Assembly (NCBI RefSeq): GCF_012935325.2
Contig: NZ_JABBYG020000016.1
Coordinates: 1-64,000, forward strand
From: Paenibacillus sp. PL91
GTDB lineage: Bacteria; Bacillota; Bacilli; Paenibacillales; Paenibacillaceae
Direction of reading: 5' to 3'
DNA length: 64,000 nt
Shown: piece by piece, positions 8,713 to 17,183 of the stretch
How positions within the stretch are numbered: position 1 is the first letter of the stretch
Layout of the letters: the number at the start of each line of letters is the position of its first letter
Made by a program: the position numbers and the translations under genes
Notes under the pieces: generated by a model
Seen by the model: only the letters and a program-made list of their open reading frames with translations
Databases searched by the model: none
Told to the model about the DNA's origin: nothing

Positions 8713-9643
8713 GTCGATTCCCGGCAAAAAGCGGCTGATGGGTATCAGTCCAAAGTACAAGCTGTTCCTCATGGCGGCGCCGTTCTTGGTGCTGGTCTTC
8801 CTGTTCTCGTATTTGCCTCTTTACGGTTGGATTTATGCTTTCTATAATTTTCGGCCGGGCATTCCGCTAAATCAGACCGATTTCGTCGGCCTGCAGTGGT
8901 TTAAGACGATCTTTAGCAATCCGACTCAGACAGGGGAAGTATTGCGCGTCATGCGGAATACGGTCGCTATGAGCTCGCTTAATATCGTGGCATCCGTGCT
9001 GCCCGTTATCTTCGCTATCTTCCTGAGCGAAATGCGATCAGCACGATTCAAGAAAAGCGTACAGATTCTGACCACGCTGCCTAATTTCATCAGCTGGGTA
9101 CTCGTCTACTCTTTCGCATTCATGCTGTTTTCGGTAGATAACGGACTGGTGAATCAAATTTTGATGAACCTAGGATTCATCGACCGAGGCATTAACTTTC
9201 TTGCTTCTGACAGCCACACTTGGCTGAGGATGTCGCTATGGGATCTATGGAAGGGGCTTGGATGGGGCGCCATTCTGTACATGGCCGCCATTGCGGGAAT
9301 CGACCAGGAGCTGTATGAAGCCGCGAGAGTGGACGGCGCGGGCAGGTTCCGCTCGATCTGGCATATTACCGTTCCAGGCATTATGCCTACATATTTCGTG
9401 CTGCTGCTGCTGACGATTGCCAACTTCATTAATAATGGTATAGAACAGTACTTTGTTTTCCAGAACGCGATCAACAAAAGTAACATCGAGGTGCTTGACC
9501 TGTATGTTTATAATATTGGTCTGATCGGCAACAATTTTTCGTTCGCGACGGCAGTCAGCATGCTGAAATCATTCATCAGCGTCGCATTGCTGTTTTTCGC
9601 CAACAGCCTCTCCAAAATCGTTCGCGGCGAAAGTATCATCTAA
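8678..9643 (+). CDS. LplB-type ABC sugar transporter permease
   Basis: A 321-residue inner-membrane permease of the LplB branch (MalF-like, six TM helices). The first TM is FLMAAPFLVLVFLFSYLPLY. The EAA loop that contacts the ATPase is visible as DQELYEAARVDGAGRFRSIWHITVPG (about residues 208-233, here shown in two halves: ELYEAARVDGAG and RFRSIWHITVPG). The start is TTG 8678, with AAGGAGGAG 8 nt upstream. It pairs with the YtcP-type permease 24 bp downstream to form the channel. No ATPase gene is present, as usual for this class, which commonly shares an MsmX-type ATPase encoded elsewhere. Confidence 0.93.
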   Translation: MYNSLQTRNGIESIPGKKRLMGISPKYKLFLMAAPFLVLVFLFSYLPLYGWIYAFYNFRPGIPLNQTDFVGLQWFKTIFSNPTQTGEVLRVMRNTVAMSSLNIVASVLPVIFAIFLSEMRSARFKKSVQILTTLPNFISWVLVYSFAFMLFSVDNGLVNQILMNLGFIDRGINFLASDSHTWLRMSLWDLWKGLGWGAILYMAAIAGIDQELYEAARVDGAGRFRSIWHITVPGIMPTYFVLLLLTIANFINNGIEQYFVFQNAINKSNIEVLDLYVYNIGLIGNNFSFATAVSMLKSFISVALLFFANSLSKIVRGESII

Positions 9644-9667
9644 TCGGACAGCAAGGAGGAGAACCGT

Positions 9668-10564
9668 ATGCGCAAGAAACAAAGCGCGGGTGACACCGTG
9701 TTCCACACTGTCAATTATTTCGTATTCGCGGTCATCGCGCTGCTCTGTATTTTTCCCTTCTATTACTTGTTCATCAATACGATTAGCAACAACGATCTGA
9801 GCAGTCGAGGGCTCATCACCTTCTTCCCCAAGGAAATTCATTTCAGCAATTATGCCCAAGTGCTGCATATTCCCGGATTTGGTCAAGCCGGTCTCGTATC
9901 GCTTGGCCGTACGGTAATCGGCACTGCGCTTGCTGTGTGCGGAGCCGCCTTCCTGGGCTTCCTGTTCACTAAACAGGAAATGTGGGCGCGGAAATTTTGG
10001 TACCGATTCATAATCGTTACGATGTATTTTAACGCAGGCATTATCCCGTGGTATATTACGATGCTCAATCTCCATCTGACGAACAACTTTCTCGCGTATA
10101 TTTTGCCAGCTATCGTATCGCCTTTTTTTGTCATCCTGGTCAAAACGTTCGTTGAATCGCTCCCTGCTGCGCTTCAGGAATCCGCGCAGATCGACGGAGC
10201 TGGCTATTGGATTATATTCACTCGTATCGTGTTCCCGCTGATTACGCCGATTGTAGCCACAATCGCCATTTTCTCGGCAGTCGGCCAGTGGAATTCGTTT
10301 ACCGACACTTTGTTCCTGATGACGGATCAGAAGCTGTTCACGCTGCAATTCGTGCTCTATAAATATATGAACGAAGCATCTTCGCTTGCGGCCATCGTGC
10401 GGAATTCTTCCGGAGGGCAGGGGCTTGACCTTGCCAACCTGCAGACGCCGACCTCGATCCGAACAACGGTATCGATGATCGTTGTGCTTCCCATCCTGCT
10501 CGTCTATCCCTACTTCCAACGTTTCTTCGTGAAAGGAATTATGATCGGAGCTGTGAAAGGATAA
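9668..10564 (+). CDS. YtcP-type ABC sugar transporter permease
   Basis: A 298-residue inner-membrane permease, MalG-like, of the YtcP branch that always pairs with LplB. The first TM is YFVFAVIALLCIFPFYYLF. The cytoplasmic EAA loop appears as ALQESAQIDGAG followed by YWIIFTRIVFPLITP (about residues 170-200). The C terminus YPYFQRFFVKGIMIGAVKG is the classic end of this family. GGAGGAG lies before the ATG. It sits between the first permease and the second binding protein on the same transcript. Confidence 0.93.
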   Translation: MRKKQSAGDTVFHTVNYFVFAVIALLCIFPFYYLFINTISNNDLSSRGLITFFPKEIHFSNYAQVLHIPGFGQAGLVSLGRTVIGTALAVCGAAFLGFLFTKQEMWARKFWYRFIIVTMYFNAGIIPWYITMLNLHLTNNFLAYILPAIVSPFFVILVKTFVESLPAALQESAQIDGAGYWIIFTRIVFPLITPIVATIAIFSAVGQWNSFTDTLFLMTDQKLFTLQFVLYKYMNEASSLAAIVRNSSGGQGLDLANLQTPTSIRTTVSMIVVLPILLVYPYFQRFFVKGIMIGAVKG

Positions 10565-10566
10565 CT

Positions 10567-10585
10567 CAACCGCATTAAGAGGTTG
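10567..10585 (+). promoter_or_regulatory. Intercistronic stem-loop before the second binding protein
   Basis: Arms caacc (10567-10571) and ggttg (10581-10585) pair a few bases after the permease stop. There is no T-run, so it is unlikely to terminate fully. Such hairpins often protect upstream mRNA or let the binding protein be made in excess. The role is inferred. Confidence 0.35.
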
Positions 10586-10664
10586 AAGGGGGTGAGACAC
10601 GGATTTTAGTTTCCAATATTTTAAAAGTTTGTAATTATTAATAAGATACGGGAGGTCGAAATAC

Positions 10665-12452
10665 GTGGAGAATTTGCTCAAAAAAGTGAAAATTGTAGCG
10701 GCTGCATCCATCCTTTTGATGGGCGTTACAGCATGCTCGAGCGGCGGCAACAATGAGGGGAATGCGGGTAAGGCAAGCAATACAGGCAATAACGCGGCGA
10801 GTACGGATACGGCTTCGGACACAGACTCCGCAACGAAAGAGCCTTACAAGATCGAAGTATTGTCGCAGCTGGCGAACTTCGCCGGCGAACAGGGCGGCTG
10901 GTATGGCAAAATTCTGAAGGATAAATTCGGGCTCGAGATGAGTATCACGGCTCCTAACCTTGCGGGCGGCGCAGCCAAGTTCGCGACGCTTATGGCATCC
11001 GGTGATCTCGGCGATTTGGTCGTATTCGGCAACGATGGCCAGGAATACAGAGACGCCATCAAAGCTGGCCTGCTTCTAGATTGGACGAAGGACGGTCTGC
11101 TTGAGAAATACGGCAAGGATATCCTCGCGAACGTACCGGAAGCGATCGAGAAAAACAAGAAGAACTTCGGCGGCGGCACAGCGGTTTACGGCGTAGGACA
11201 TGACGCGTCGAACATGCCTGCCGGGCCTTCCGAGGGGAATACGATGACATACCAGCTCGACATGCGATGGGACCTGTACCAGAAGCTGGGCAGCCCGAAG
11301 CTGACGAAAATGGAGGACATTCTGCCCCTGCTCAAGCAAATGCAGGAGCTGGAGCCGAAGAGCGACAGCGGCAGACCGACATACGGAATCTCAATGTGGG
11401 CGGATTGGGACGGCAATTACATGACGCTGGGGAAGCAGTTCGCCACCATGCACGGCTATGATATCGGAGACGGCTTCAATCAGGGCAGCCTGCTTGAGAT
11501 AGCTGCCCATGAAGACAAATTCCAGGGCATATTGGACGAGAACAGCTATTATTTGCGTACCCTAAAGCTCTATTACGACGCCAATCAAATGGGGCTCATG
11601 GATCCTGACTCTCTAACCCAGAAGTTTGACGACGTGGTCAATAAGTTCAAGGATGGCCAGGTGCTCTTCTCCTGGTTCCCATGGCTGGATAGTTCCTACA
11701 ACACACCTGTCCATACAGATGCGGGCAAGGGCTTCCAAATGGTAGGCTTCGAAGAACAGAAAATCTATTCGTACGGCTTCTCGCCATATGGAAGCAATCG
11801 GATCTGGGCGATCGGCTCCAAGGCGAAGCATCCGGAACGGATTATGGAATTCATTAACTGGCTGTACACGCCTGAAGGCGTAATGACAATGATAAACGGA
11901 CCTGAAGGCTTGACATGGGAACTGAAAGACGGGAAAGCCGTTCTGACCGATTTCGGCAAACTGGCGCTAAAAGACAACTCGCAGCAAGTAGCCGCGGAAT
12001 TCGGTGGCGGTACTTATAAAGATGGTGCTCCGCAGATCAATAACACGACGCTGAAAACGTCGACGATTAACCCGGACACGAACGAGCCGTACGATTGGAA
12101 CATGTGGAAATCCGTTCTGGAGGATAACCCGAATCCTGTCGAGAAATCATGGCGGGAAACGACGGGCGCATTGACGCCGAAAGAACTGCTGACGAAGAAC
12201 AACCAGCTTGCTGTCAATAACCCGATATCGACAACGGAGGCACCGGCAGTCATGGATTCCATGCTGGAGCAGAAGCTGAGCCAGGTTGGGACCGTCATCA
12301 AGGAGCATTCGTGGAAAATGGTATTCGCCAAAGACGAGAACGAATACAACAAGCTGAAGAACGCAATGATCGAGAAATCCAAGGGTCTCGGGTACGACGA
12401 GATCATCGATTGGCAGGTCGAGCAGACGGAGAAAGTCTTCGCGCTGCGATAA
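10665..12452 (+). CDS. LipO-type extracellular solute-binding lipoprotein (second of two)
   Basis: A 595-residue solute-binding lipoprotein of the large class that travels with LplB/YtcP permeases. The signal peptide ends in lipobox LLMGVTACSS, followed by a flexible Gly/Asn/Ser/Thr-rich linker. The binding fold shows GDLGDLVVFGNDGQEYRDA, then NRIWAIGSKAKHPERIMEF, and ends in a long helical C terminus (DEIIDWQVEQTEKVFALR). Its size fits oligosaccharide or pectin/alpha-galacturonide-type binders, but the ligand is not inferable. The start is GTG with GGAGG 9 nt upstream. It closes the importer operon and is followed by a terminator at 12461-12488. Confidence 0.92.
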   Translation: MENLLKKVKIVAAASILLMGVTACSSGGNNEGNAGKASNTGNNAASTDTASDTDSATKEPYKIEVLSQLANFAGEQGGWYGKILKDKFGLEMSITAPNLAGGAAKFATLMASGDLGDLVVFGNDGQEYRDAIKAGLLLDWTKDGLLEKYGKDILANVPEAIEKNKKNFGGGTAVYGVGHDASNMPAGPSEGNTMTYQLDMRWDLYQKLGSPKLTKMEDILPLLKQMQELEPKSDSGRPTYGISMWADWDGNYMTLGKQFATMHGYDIGDGFNQGSLLEIAAHEDKFQGILDENSYYLRTLKLYYDANQMGLMDPDSLTQKFDDVVNKFKDGQVLFSWFPWLDSSYNTPVHTDAGKGFQMVGFEEQKIYSYGFSPYGSNRIWAIGSKAKHPERIMEFINWLYTPEGVMTMINGPEGLTWELKDGKAVLTDFGKLALKDNSQQVAAEFGGGTYKDGAPQINNTTLKTSTINPDTNEPYDWNMWKSVLEDNPNPVEKSWRETTGALTPKELLTKNNQLAVNNPISTTEAPAVMDSMLEQKLSQVGTVIKEHSWKMVFAKDENEYNKLKNAMIEKSKGLGYDEIIDWQVEQTEKVFALR

Positions 12453-12460
12453 TCATGCAG

Positions 12461-12500
12461 AGCACTGGCAAATTTATTTGCCAGTGCTTTGGCGTTATTT
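12461..12500 (+). terminator. Terminator of the importer operon
   Basis: Arms agcactggcaaat (12461-12473) and atttgccagtgct (12476-12488) form a long stem directly after the stop codon, followed by the moderately T-rich ttggcgttatttc. The T tract is weak but the stem is strong. Confidence 0.7.
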
Positions 12501-12660
12501 CATATAGATGATACGAAAGGACGCTGTATGAAGAGGTGATGAGAGAATATAAAGTTCTTTAATTTTAAGTGTTTTCATTCTTTTGCCACATCCAATTAAG
12601 TTAAGGGTACCCCTGAAGAAGTTCGAGCTCCGCTTACAACATAACCTATTACTATTCAGA

Positions 12661-12751
12661 GCCAGTGGACATAAAAAAAGATGACCCCTAATGAATTCAA
12701 GGGTCATCTCCTGGCAGCTTAACTCCGCGGTGGTTTGTTTAAACTGTCCAC
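12661..12751. other. Orphan minus-strand terminator with flanking short inverted repeats, possible element remnant
   Basis: Between the importer operon and helD (12.5-12.94 kb) I see no convincing gene. At 12672-12709 lies a hairpin, agatgaccc/gggtcatct, with its T run on the minus strand (seven A at 12673-12679). It would therefore terminate a minus-strand transcript, yet no minus-strand gene lies upstream of it. It is enclosed by gccag/ctggc (12661/12711) and by gtggaca (12665-12671) and tgtccac (12745-12751). This looks like the leftover end of an insertion element or lost gene. No transposase is recognisable. Confidence 0.35.
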
Positions 12752-12795
12752 AATCTAGGTCAGTGTTCAGCTCTGCCGGAGGGCGAAAAAATAGA

Positions 12796-12824
12796 TTGAA
12801 CGCAAATTAACGCTATGATATAAT
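12796..12824 (+). promoter_or_regulatory. Near-consensus sigma-A promoter of helD
   Basis: The -35 TTGAAC (12796-12801) and -10 TATAAT (12819-12824) are separated by exactly 17 nt. Transcription would start near 12831, giving a leader of about 130 nt before the helD start codon. Confidence 0.75.
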
Positions 12825-12835
12825 CGATAGCGTCA

Positions 12836-12920
12836 CTGACAAATTTAAATAAAGAGTGTATCCAGTTCTATTCCTACTTTAATTGTACATCTGGAACTTT
12901 AATTTGTCAATGCTCTTTTT
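12836..12920 (+). promoter_or_regulatory. Structured helD leader, possible attenuator
   Basis: In the leader, tgacaaatttaaa (about 12838-12850) can pair with tttaatttgtca (about 12898-12909) with one bulge. Six nt later comes a run of six T. A competing pairing is possible between aaagag (12854 region) and ctcttt in the T-run region. The arrangement resembles an attenuator between promoter and gene. The distance from stem to T run is longer than in a standard terminator, so this is tentative. Confidence 0.35.
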
Positions 12921-12959
12921 TATCCCAAAAAAACGGAAAAAGGAGTGTGTTCAGGGGAG

Positions 12960-15377
12960 ATGGAAGCGAAGGATTGGCGGCAGGAACAGGAGAGGCTGGA
13001 ACGGGTCAGGAACAAGCTGCAGGCGAGAATCGCCGAACTGGAACCGGAGGTTGCCGGACTGCGCGATCAGGCTACGGACATCCGCAAGCGGTTTTGGGAA
13101 GAAGTTACGATTAACACTAGCACGTACGAAGATTTCGAAGAGACCTTTTACACGATTAACCAGCAGTCCGCGGTATTGGCCGAACGGGAGCGCGGCCACA
13201 AGCTGTTGACGCAGCAATGGAAAAGCATGAACCGTTTGCGCACGTCTCCTTATTTCGGGCGCATCGACTTCCAGGAGGATGGCCTGGACCTCAGCGAGCA
13301 GATCTATATCGGCGTATCTTCCTTCGTCGACGAAGACGGATTGAGCTTTCTGGTCTATGACTGGCGTACGCCAATCGCGAGCCTGTACTACGACTACTCC
13401 CCCGGTCTGGCGTCTTATGTCACGCCGGCCGGACGAATCGAAGGGACGATGGAGCTCAAACGGCAGTTTCAGATTCAAAACGGGCAAATCCGCAACATGT
13501 TTGATGCGAGCGAAACGATCGGAGACGAATTGCTGCAGCAAGTGCTCGGCAAAGGTGCGGACTCGCAAATGAAGAGTATCGTGGCAACCATTCAGAAGGA
13601 ACAAAACGCCATCATCCGCAATGACAAAAGCCGGATGCTTATCGTACAAGGGGCGGCCGGCAGCGGTAAGACTTCCGCGGCATTGCAGCGGGTGGCGTAC
13701 TTGCTGTACAAACACCGCCAGACGATCAGGGCCGATCAGATCGTTCTTTTCTCACCGAATCCGATGTTCACCAGTTATATCTCCACCGTCCTTCCGGAGC
13801 TCGGTGAAGAGAATATGCAGCAGACGACTTTTCAAGAATATCTCGACTATTGGCTAGGTTCCTCGTTACGGCCGGAGGATCCCTTTGATCAGATCGAATA
13901 TGTGCTGACCGCACGAGGAGCGCCGGGGTACGAGGCTCGTATTCAGGGGATCGAGTATAAAGCTTCTGAGTCTTTCTTGCAAGCCCTGCAGAACTATGGA
14001 ATGTGGTTGGGACGGGAAGGCATGCAATTCAACGGTATTCGGATTCGGGATCGCGATTTGATTACCGCGGAGCGAATGAGAGCGAAATTTTACGGTTATG
14101 ACCGTTCCCTGCCGTTGCTCAATCGTGTCGTTCTCTTGCAGGAATGGCTGCTGAATGAACTGGCTTCGCTGGAACGCATGGAACGGGAAGCTCCTTGGGT
14201 ACAGGAAGAGTTGAATTATCTCGACACCGAGCAGTACATGGAAGTCTTCGGAATGCTGCATAAAGAGAAGGAAGTATTCGACGTTGCGGAACAATACGCC
14301 GCAGTTCGCGAGAAAATCAACAACAAGCGCCGGGAAGATGAAGGCGACTTTGACTTCGCCCGGAGGGAGGAAGATCTGCTCCGCCGAAGGATCGTGAAAG
14401 AAAGCTTTAAACCGCTAAGGAAAAGTGTGAAGAAATTCTCGTTTGTAGATGTCAAAGGCATATATGATCAATTGTTTGTCGACGAAGCCGCTTATCGGGA
14501 GAAAACGAATGGGGCCGTCATCCCTCCGCTGTGGCCTGAAATATGCAGGCAAACCAAGGGAAAGCTGCTCCGGAACGAGTTGTTCCACGAGGATGCGACT
14601 CCGTATTTGTATGTAAAAGAACTGATCGAAGGCGTCCGGACGAACACGGAAATCCGGTATGTCTTCGTTGATGAGGGTCAGGATTATTCGCCGTTTCAAT
14701 ATGAATATCTAAAAAAGCTGTTTCCCCGTGCCCGTATGACGGTGCTCGGCGACTTCGGGCAAGCGATCTTCATGCAGGCTACAAGTTTGGCCGCAGCCGA
14801 TTCGCCGCTGGTCCGCCTTTTCGGCGAAGCCGAAACAAGCCTTGTCTGCCTTGTACGCAGTTATCGTTCAACCAGGGAGATTGTTGAATTTACGAAATCG
14901 ATGCATCCGGACGGGGAAGAAATTGCACCGTTTGAAAGGGGAGGCCAAAAGCCCCTTCTGGCGAGACTGGACGACGGGGAGAAGCGTGATGCGCAAATTC
15001 TGGCAGACATCGCGGCGCTCAGGGCCGAGGGCTTCGATTCCATCGCCGTCATCACGAAGACCGCAGCCGAAACCCGGGAGGCCCATGAATCGTTACGGAT
15101 TCAAGGAGGAGAAGCTCTGCGGCTCATTACGAAGGAGACGCTGGGCTTTGAAAAAGGAGTGATGGTCATTCCCGTGTATCTCGCCAAGGGTGTCGAGTTC
15201 GATGCAGTCTTGGTCTATGATGCTTCGCCCGAAGCTTACGGCCGGGACAACGAACGCAAGCTTCTTTATACGGCGTGTACGCGGGCCATGCACCGGCTTT
15301 ATCTTTACACGACAGGCGATTGGTCGCCGTTCGTGCAGGCATTGCCTGCGAATTTGTACGAGAAAGCGCCATATTGA
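12960..15377 (+). CDS. helD: HelD-type UvrD-like helicase, RNA polymerase recycling motor
   Basis: A superfamily 1 motor of about 805 residues, close to the usual HelD length. The N-terminal 100 residues are a charged coiled coil (the arm that enters the RNA polymerase channels in known HelD structures). Walker A is GAAGSGKTSAA (about residue 230), Walker B is FVDEGQD (about 568), and motif VI-like residues lie in LLYTACTRAMHRLYLY near the end. HelD proteins pull stalled RNA polymerase off DNA, and some confer rifamycin tolerance. I prefer ATG 12960 over the upstream GTG 12945; AGGAG at 12941-12945 is 14 nt away, so the start is uncertain. It has its own promoter, and a degenerate ORF and a drug exporter follow. 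Confidence 0.85.
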   Translation: MEAKDWRQEQERLERVRNKLQARIAELEPEVAGLRDQATDIRKRFWEEVTINTSTYEDFEETFYTINQQSAVLAERERGHKLLTQQWKSMNRLRTSPYFGRIDFQEDGLDLSEQIYIGVSSFVDEDGLSFLVYDWRTPIASLYYDYSPGLASYVTPAGRIEGTMELKRQFQIQNGQIRNMFDASETIGDELLQQVLGKGADSQMKSIVATIQKEQNAIIRNDKSRMLIVQGAAGSGKTSAALQRVAYLLYKHRQTIRADQIVLFSPNPMFTSYISTVLPELGEENMQQTTFQEYLDYWLGSSLRPEDPFDQIEYVLTARGAPGYEARIQGIEYKASESFLQALQNYGMWLGREGMQFNGIRIRDRDLITAERMRAKFYGYDRSLPLLNRVVLLQEWLLNELASLERMEREAPWVQEELNYLDTEQYMEVFGMLHKEKEVFDVAEQYAAVREKINNKRREDEGDFDFARREEDLLRRRIVKESFKPLRKSVKKFSFVDVKGIYDQLFVDEAAYREKTNGAVIPPLWPEICRQTKGKLLRNELFHEDATPYLYVKELIEGVRTNTEIRYVFVDEGQDYSPFQYEYLKKLFPRARMTVLGDFGQAIFMQATSLAAADSPLVRLFGEAETSLVCLVRSYRSTREIVEFTKSMHPDGEEIAPFERGGQKPLLARLDDGEKRDAQILADIAALRAEGFDSIAVITKTAAETREAHESLRIQGGEALRLITKETLGFEKGVMVIPVYLAKGVEFDAVLVYDASPEAYGRDNERKLLYTACTRAMHRLYLYTTGDWSPFVQALPANLYEKAPY

Positions 15378-15415
15378 CGGATCGGAGGTGTCGTCGGCCG
15401 CGATAAGCTGCGCTG

Positions 15416-15574
15416 ATGATTAAGAAAATCTTCGGCGCCATCCTGTAGCCCGTCATCAAGGTCGATTGTAAGCAAGAATCCAACGACGACTCCTATTTCC
15501 GCGTGTCGGCGTCCATCGAAGAACGGATCCATTTGTTCCTCGACCATTATTTTCATCCATACACAGCTCGATGA
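15416..15574 (+). pseudogene. Degenerate 52-codon ORF with an in-frame stop, overlapping the exporter start
   Basis: From ATG 15416 one frame reads coding-like text (IKKIFGAIL, then TAG at 15446, then PVIKVDCKQESNDDSYFRVS and SIEERIHLFLDHYFHPYTAR). It stops at 15572-15574, overlapping the exporter ATG by ATGA. The residue composition looks protein-like, which suggests the remnant of a gene once translationally coupled to the exporter. I do not recognise the family. Partner genes at this place are often a regulator or an HlyD-type adaptor, but nothing here proves that. Confidence 0.35.
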
Positions 15575-17088
15575 GCAGAAAGCAGGGACCTATGTCAGCT
15601 CCAAAGCAAACAAAACCGATGGCAGCCGGCGGGGACGACTTCTCGCTGAAAGCCATTCTGCCGCCGCTCATGGCGATTATTGTCGCCATGATCATGGTAA
15701 TTCTGGACAGCACCGTCGTCAATAATGCCATTCCGAAACTCGTTGAATACTTCGATACCGATCTGAAGACGATCCAATGGACCGTCACCGGCTATACGCT
15801 GGCCTTATCCGCCGTTATCCCGCTTGCAGGCTGGATGACCGATAAATTCGGCTCCAAGCAAATTTTCATGATTACGATCGCCCTGTTCACGATTGGCTCC
15901 GTGCTGTGCGGCATCGCGCAAACGCCGGAACAGCTGATCCTTTACCGCATCATTCAAGGTTTGGGCGGCGGCATGGTGGGCCCGATCGGGATGACTATGG
16001 TGTTCAAGCTCGCGCCTCCAGAGCGCCGCGGATCCATCATGGGCTTACTCGGCATCCCAATGCTGATTGCGCCGGCGTTCGGTCCGGTGTTATCCGGCTG
16101 GCTGGTCGATTCTGTCAGCTGGCACTGGATTTTTATCATCAATCTGCCGATCGGCATTATCGCCATCATTCTCGGCTATAAATATTTGCCGAAATCCAAC
16201 CGCCATGCGGCGCCGCATCTGGACCTCATCGGCATGTGCCTCGCGCCGATCGCCTTCTCCATGCTGGCGTACGGCGTAAGCGAAGGCGGCACCAGCTGGT
16301 CCTCGACTTCGACGATCACGGGCTTGACCGTCGGCGGCATCGCGCTCATCCTCTTCATCTTCGTGGAACTGGGGCAGAAGCAGCCGCTGCTGGAGCTGAA
16401 AGTGTTCAAGTCTTCCGACTTTACACGCAGCATCATCTTGACATGGGTCGTACAGCTCGCGCTGTTCGGCGCAATGCTGATCGTGCCGCTGTACCTGCAA
16501 GGCGTCATGCACTACACCGCGCTTGAAACGGGCTGGATTCTAATGCCTTATGCGCTATGCGCGGCAATCGGCATGCCGATCAGCGGCCGGTTGTTCGACA
16601 AGATCGGCGCGCGTCCGCTCGCCTTCGCCGGTCTTGCCGTCGTATCCATTTCCCTGTTCATCTTGTCCGGCATATCGGTGGATACCTCGCTGTGGGTTAT
16701 CATCCTGTGCATCTGCATCATGGGTCTCGGCATGGGCTTCTCCATGATGCCGCTCAACACGCATGTCCTGAACTCTGCGCCTCGCCGTCTGGTGAGCCGA
16801 GTCACACCGCTGACAACAGCAGCTCAGCAAGTCGTCGTCTCGTTCGCGGTCGCGGGCCTGACGGGTTATCTGACGTCGCAAATCACTTCCCACGCCGCAA
16901 GCGCGGGAGCGGACGCAAATCCGCTGAACGCCGTCGTCGCGGGTTACGGCGACACGTTCTTCCTGTCCGCGTGCCTAACGACCGCGGGTGTCGCACTGTC
17001 GCTCCTTCTGCGTAAACCGAAGCAGCAGGAAGAAGACGGAACCGCCGGCGGGCACAATCCGGACCCGGAGATGATGATGGGTCACTAA
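15571..17088 (+). CDS. DHA2-family (EmrB/QacA) MFS drug exporter, 14 TM
   Basis: A 505-residue major facilitator of the DHA2 family with 14 predicted TM helices. The first TM region carries the family phrase ILDSTVVNNAIPKL. Motif A follows as LAGWMTDKFGSKQIF, motif B region as LYRIIQGLGGGMVGPIG and motif C-like as SWHWIFIINLPIGIIAII. Such proteins export drugs, dyes or antibiotics using the proton gradient. ATG 15571 overlaps a degenerate ORF by ATGA and lacks a clear ribosome site. ATG 15592 is an alternative with CAGGGA close by. Its position behind helD suggests an antibiotic-response unit, which is an inference. A strong terminator follows at 17121-17156. Confidence 0.9.
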   Translation: MSRKQGPMSAPKQTKPMAAGGDDFSLKAILPPLMAIIVAMIMVILDSTVVNNAIPKLVEYFDTDLKTIQWTVTGYTLALSAVIPLAGWMTDKFGSKQIFMITIALFTIGSVLCGIAQTPEQLILYRIIQGLGGGMVGPIGMTMVFKLAPPERRGSIMGLLGIPMLIAPAFGPVLSGWLVDSVSWHWIFIINLPIGIIAIILGYKYLPKSNRHAAPHLDLIGMCLAPIAFSMLAYGVSEGGTSWSSTSTITGLTVGGIALILFIFVELGQKQPLLELKVFKSSDFTRSIILTWVVQLALFGAMLIVPLYLQGVMHYTALETGWILMPYALCAAIGMPISGRLFDKIGARPLAFAGLAVVSISLFILSGISVDTSLWVIILCICIMGLGMGFSMMPLNTHVLNSAPRRLVSRVTPLTTAAQQVVVSFAVAGLTGYLTSQITSHAASAGADANPLNAVVAGYGDTFFLSACLTTAGVALSLLLRKPKQQEEDGTAGGHNPDPEMMMGH

Positions 17089-17120
17089 TCGCGAATCGGC
17101 TCCGATTCGCTCGTATGCAA

Positions 17121-17156
17121 ATAGCCTTGGCCGTTAGTCGGCCAAGGCTATTTTTT
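17121..17156 (+). terminator. Terminator after the MFS exporter
   Basis: A perfect 12-bp stem, atagccttggcc (17121-17132) and ggccaaggctat (17140-17151), is followed by six T. Confidence 0.9.
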
Positions 17157-17183
17157 GCTGATCATGTTTAGTCTGTACAGTAC

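Noticed and set aside
9569-10822. Open frame of 417 codons on the minus strand across the YtcP permease and binding-protein start
   Set aside because: It lies fully antisense to well-supported genes, lacks a ribosome site and has an arginine/histidine/glutamate-rich composition typical of shadow frames.
12495-12707. Minus-strand 70-codon frame between the importer and helD
   Set aside because: No ribosome site, no domain and low-complexity hydrophobic/basic text; it is more likely a chance frame in decayed sequence.
12951-13715. Open frame of 254 codons antisense to helD
   Set aside because: It mirrors the helD coding frame and shows no family text or ribosome site.
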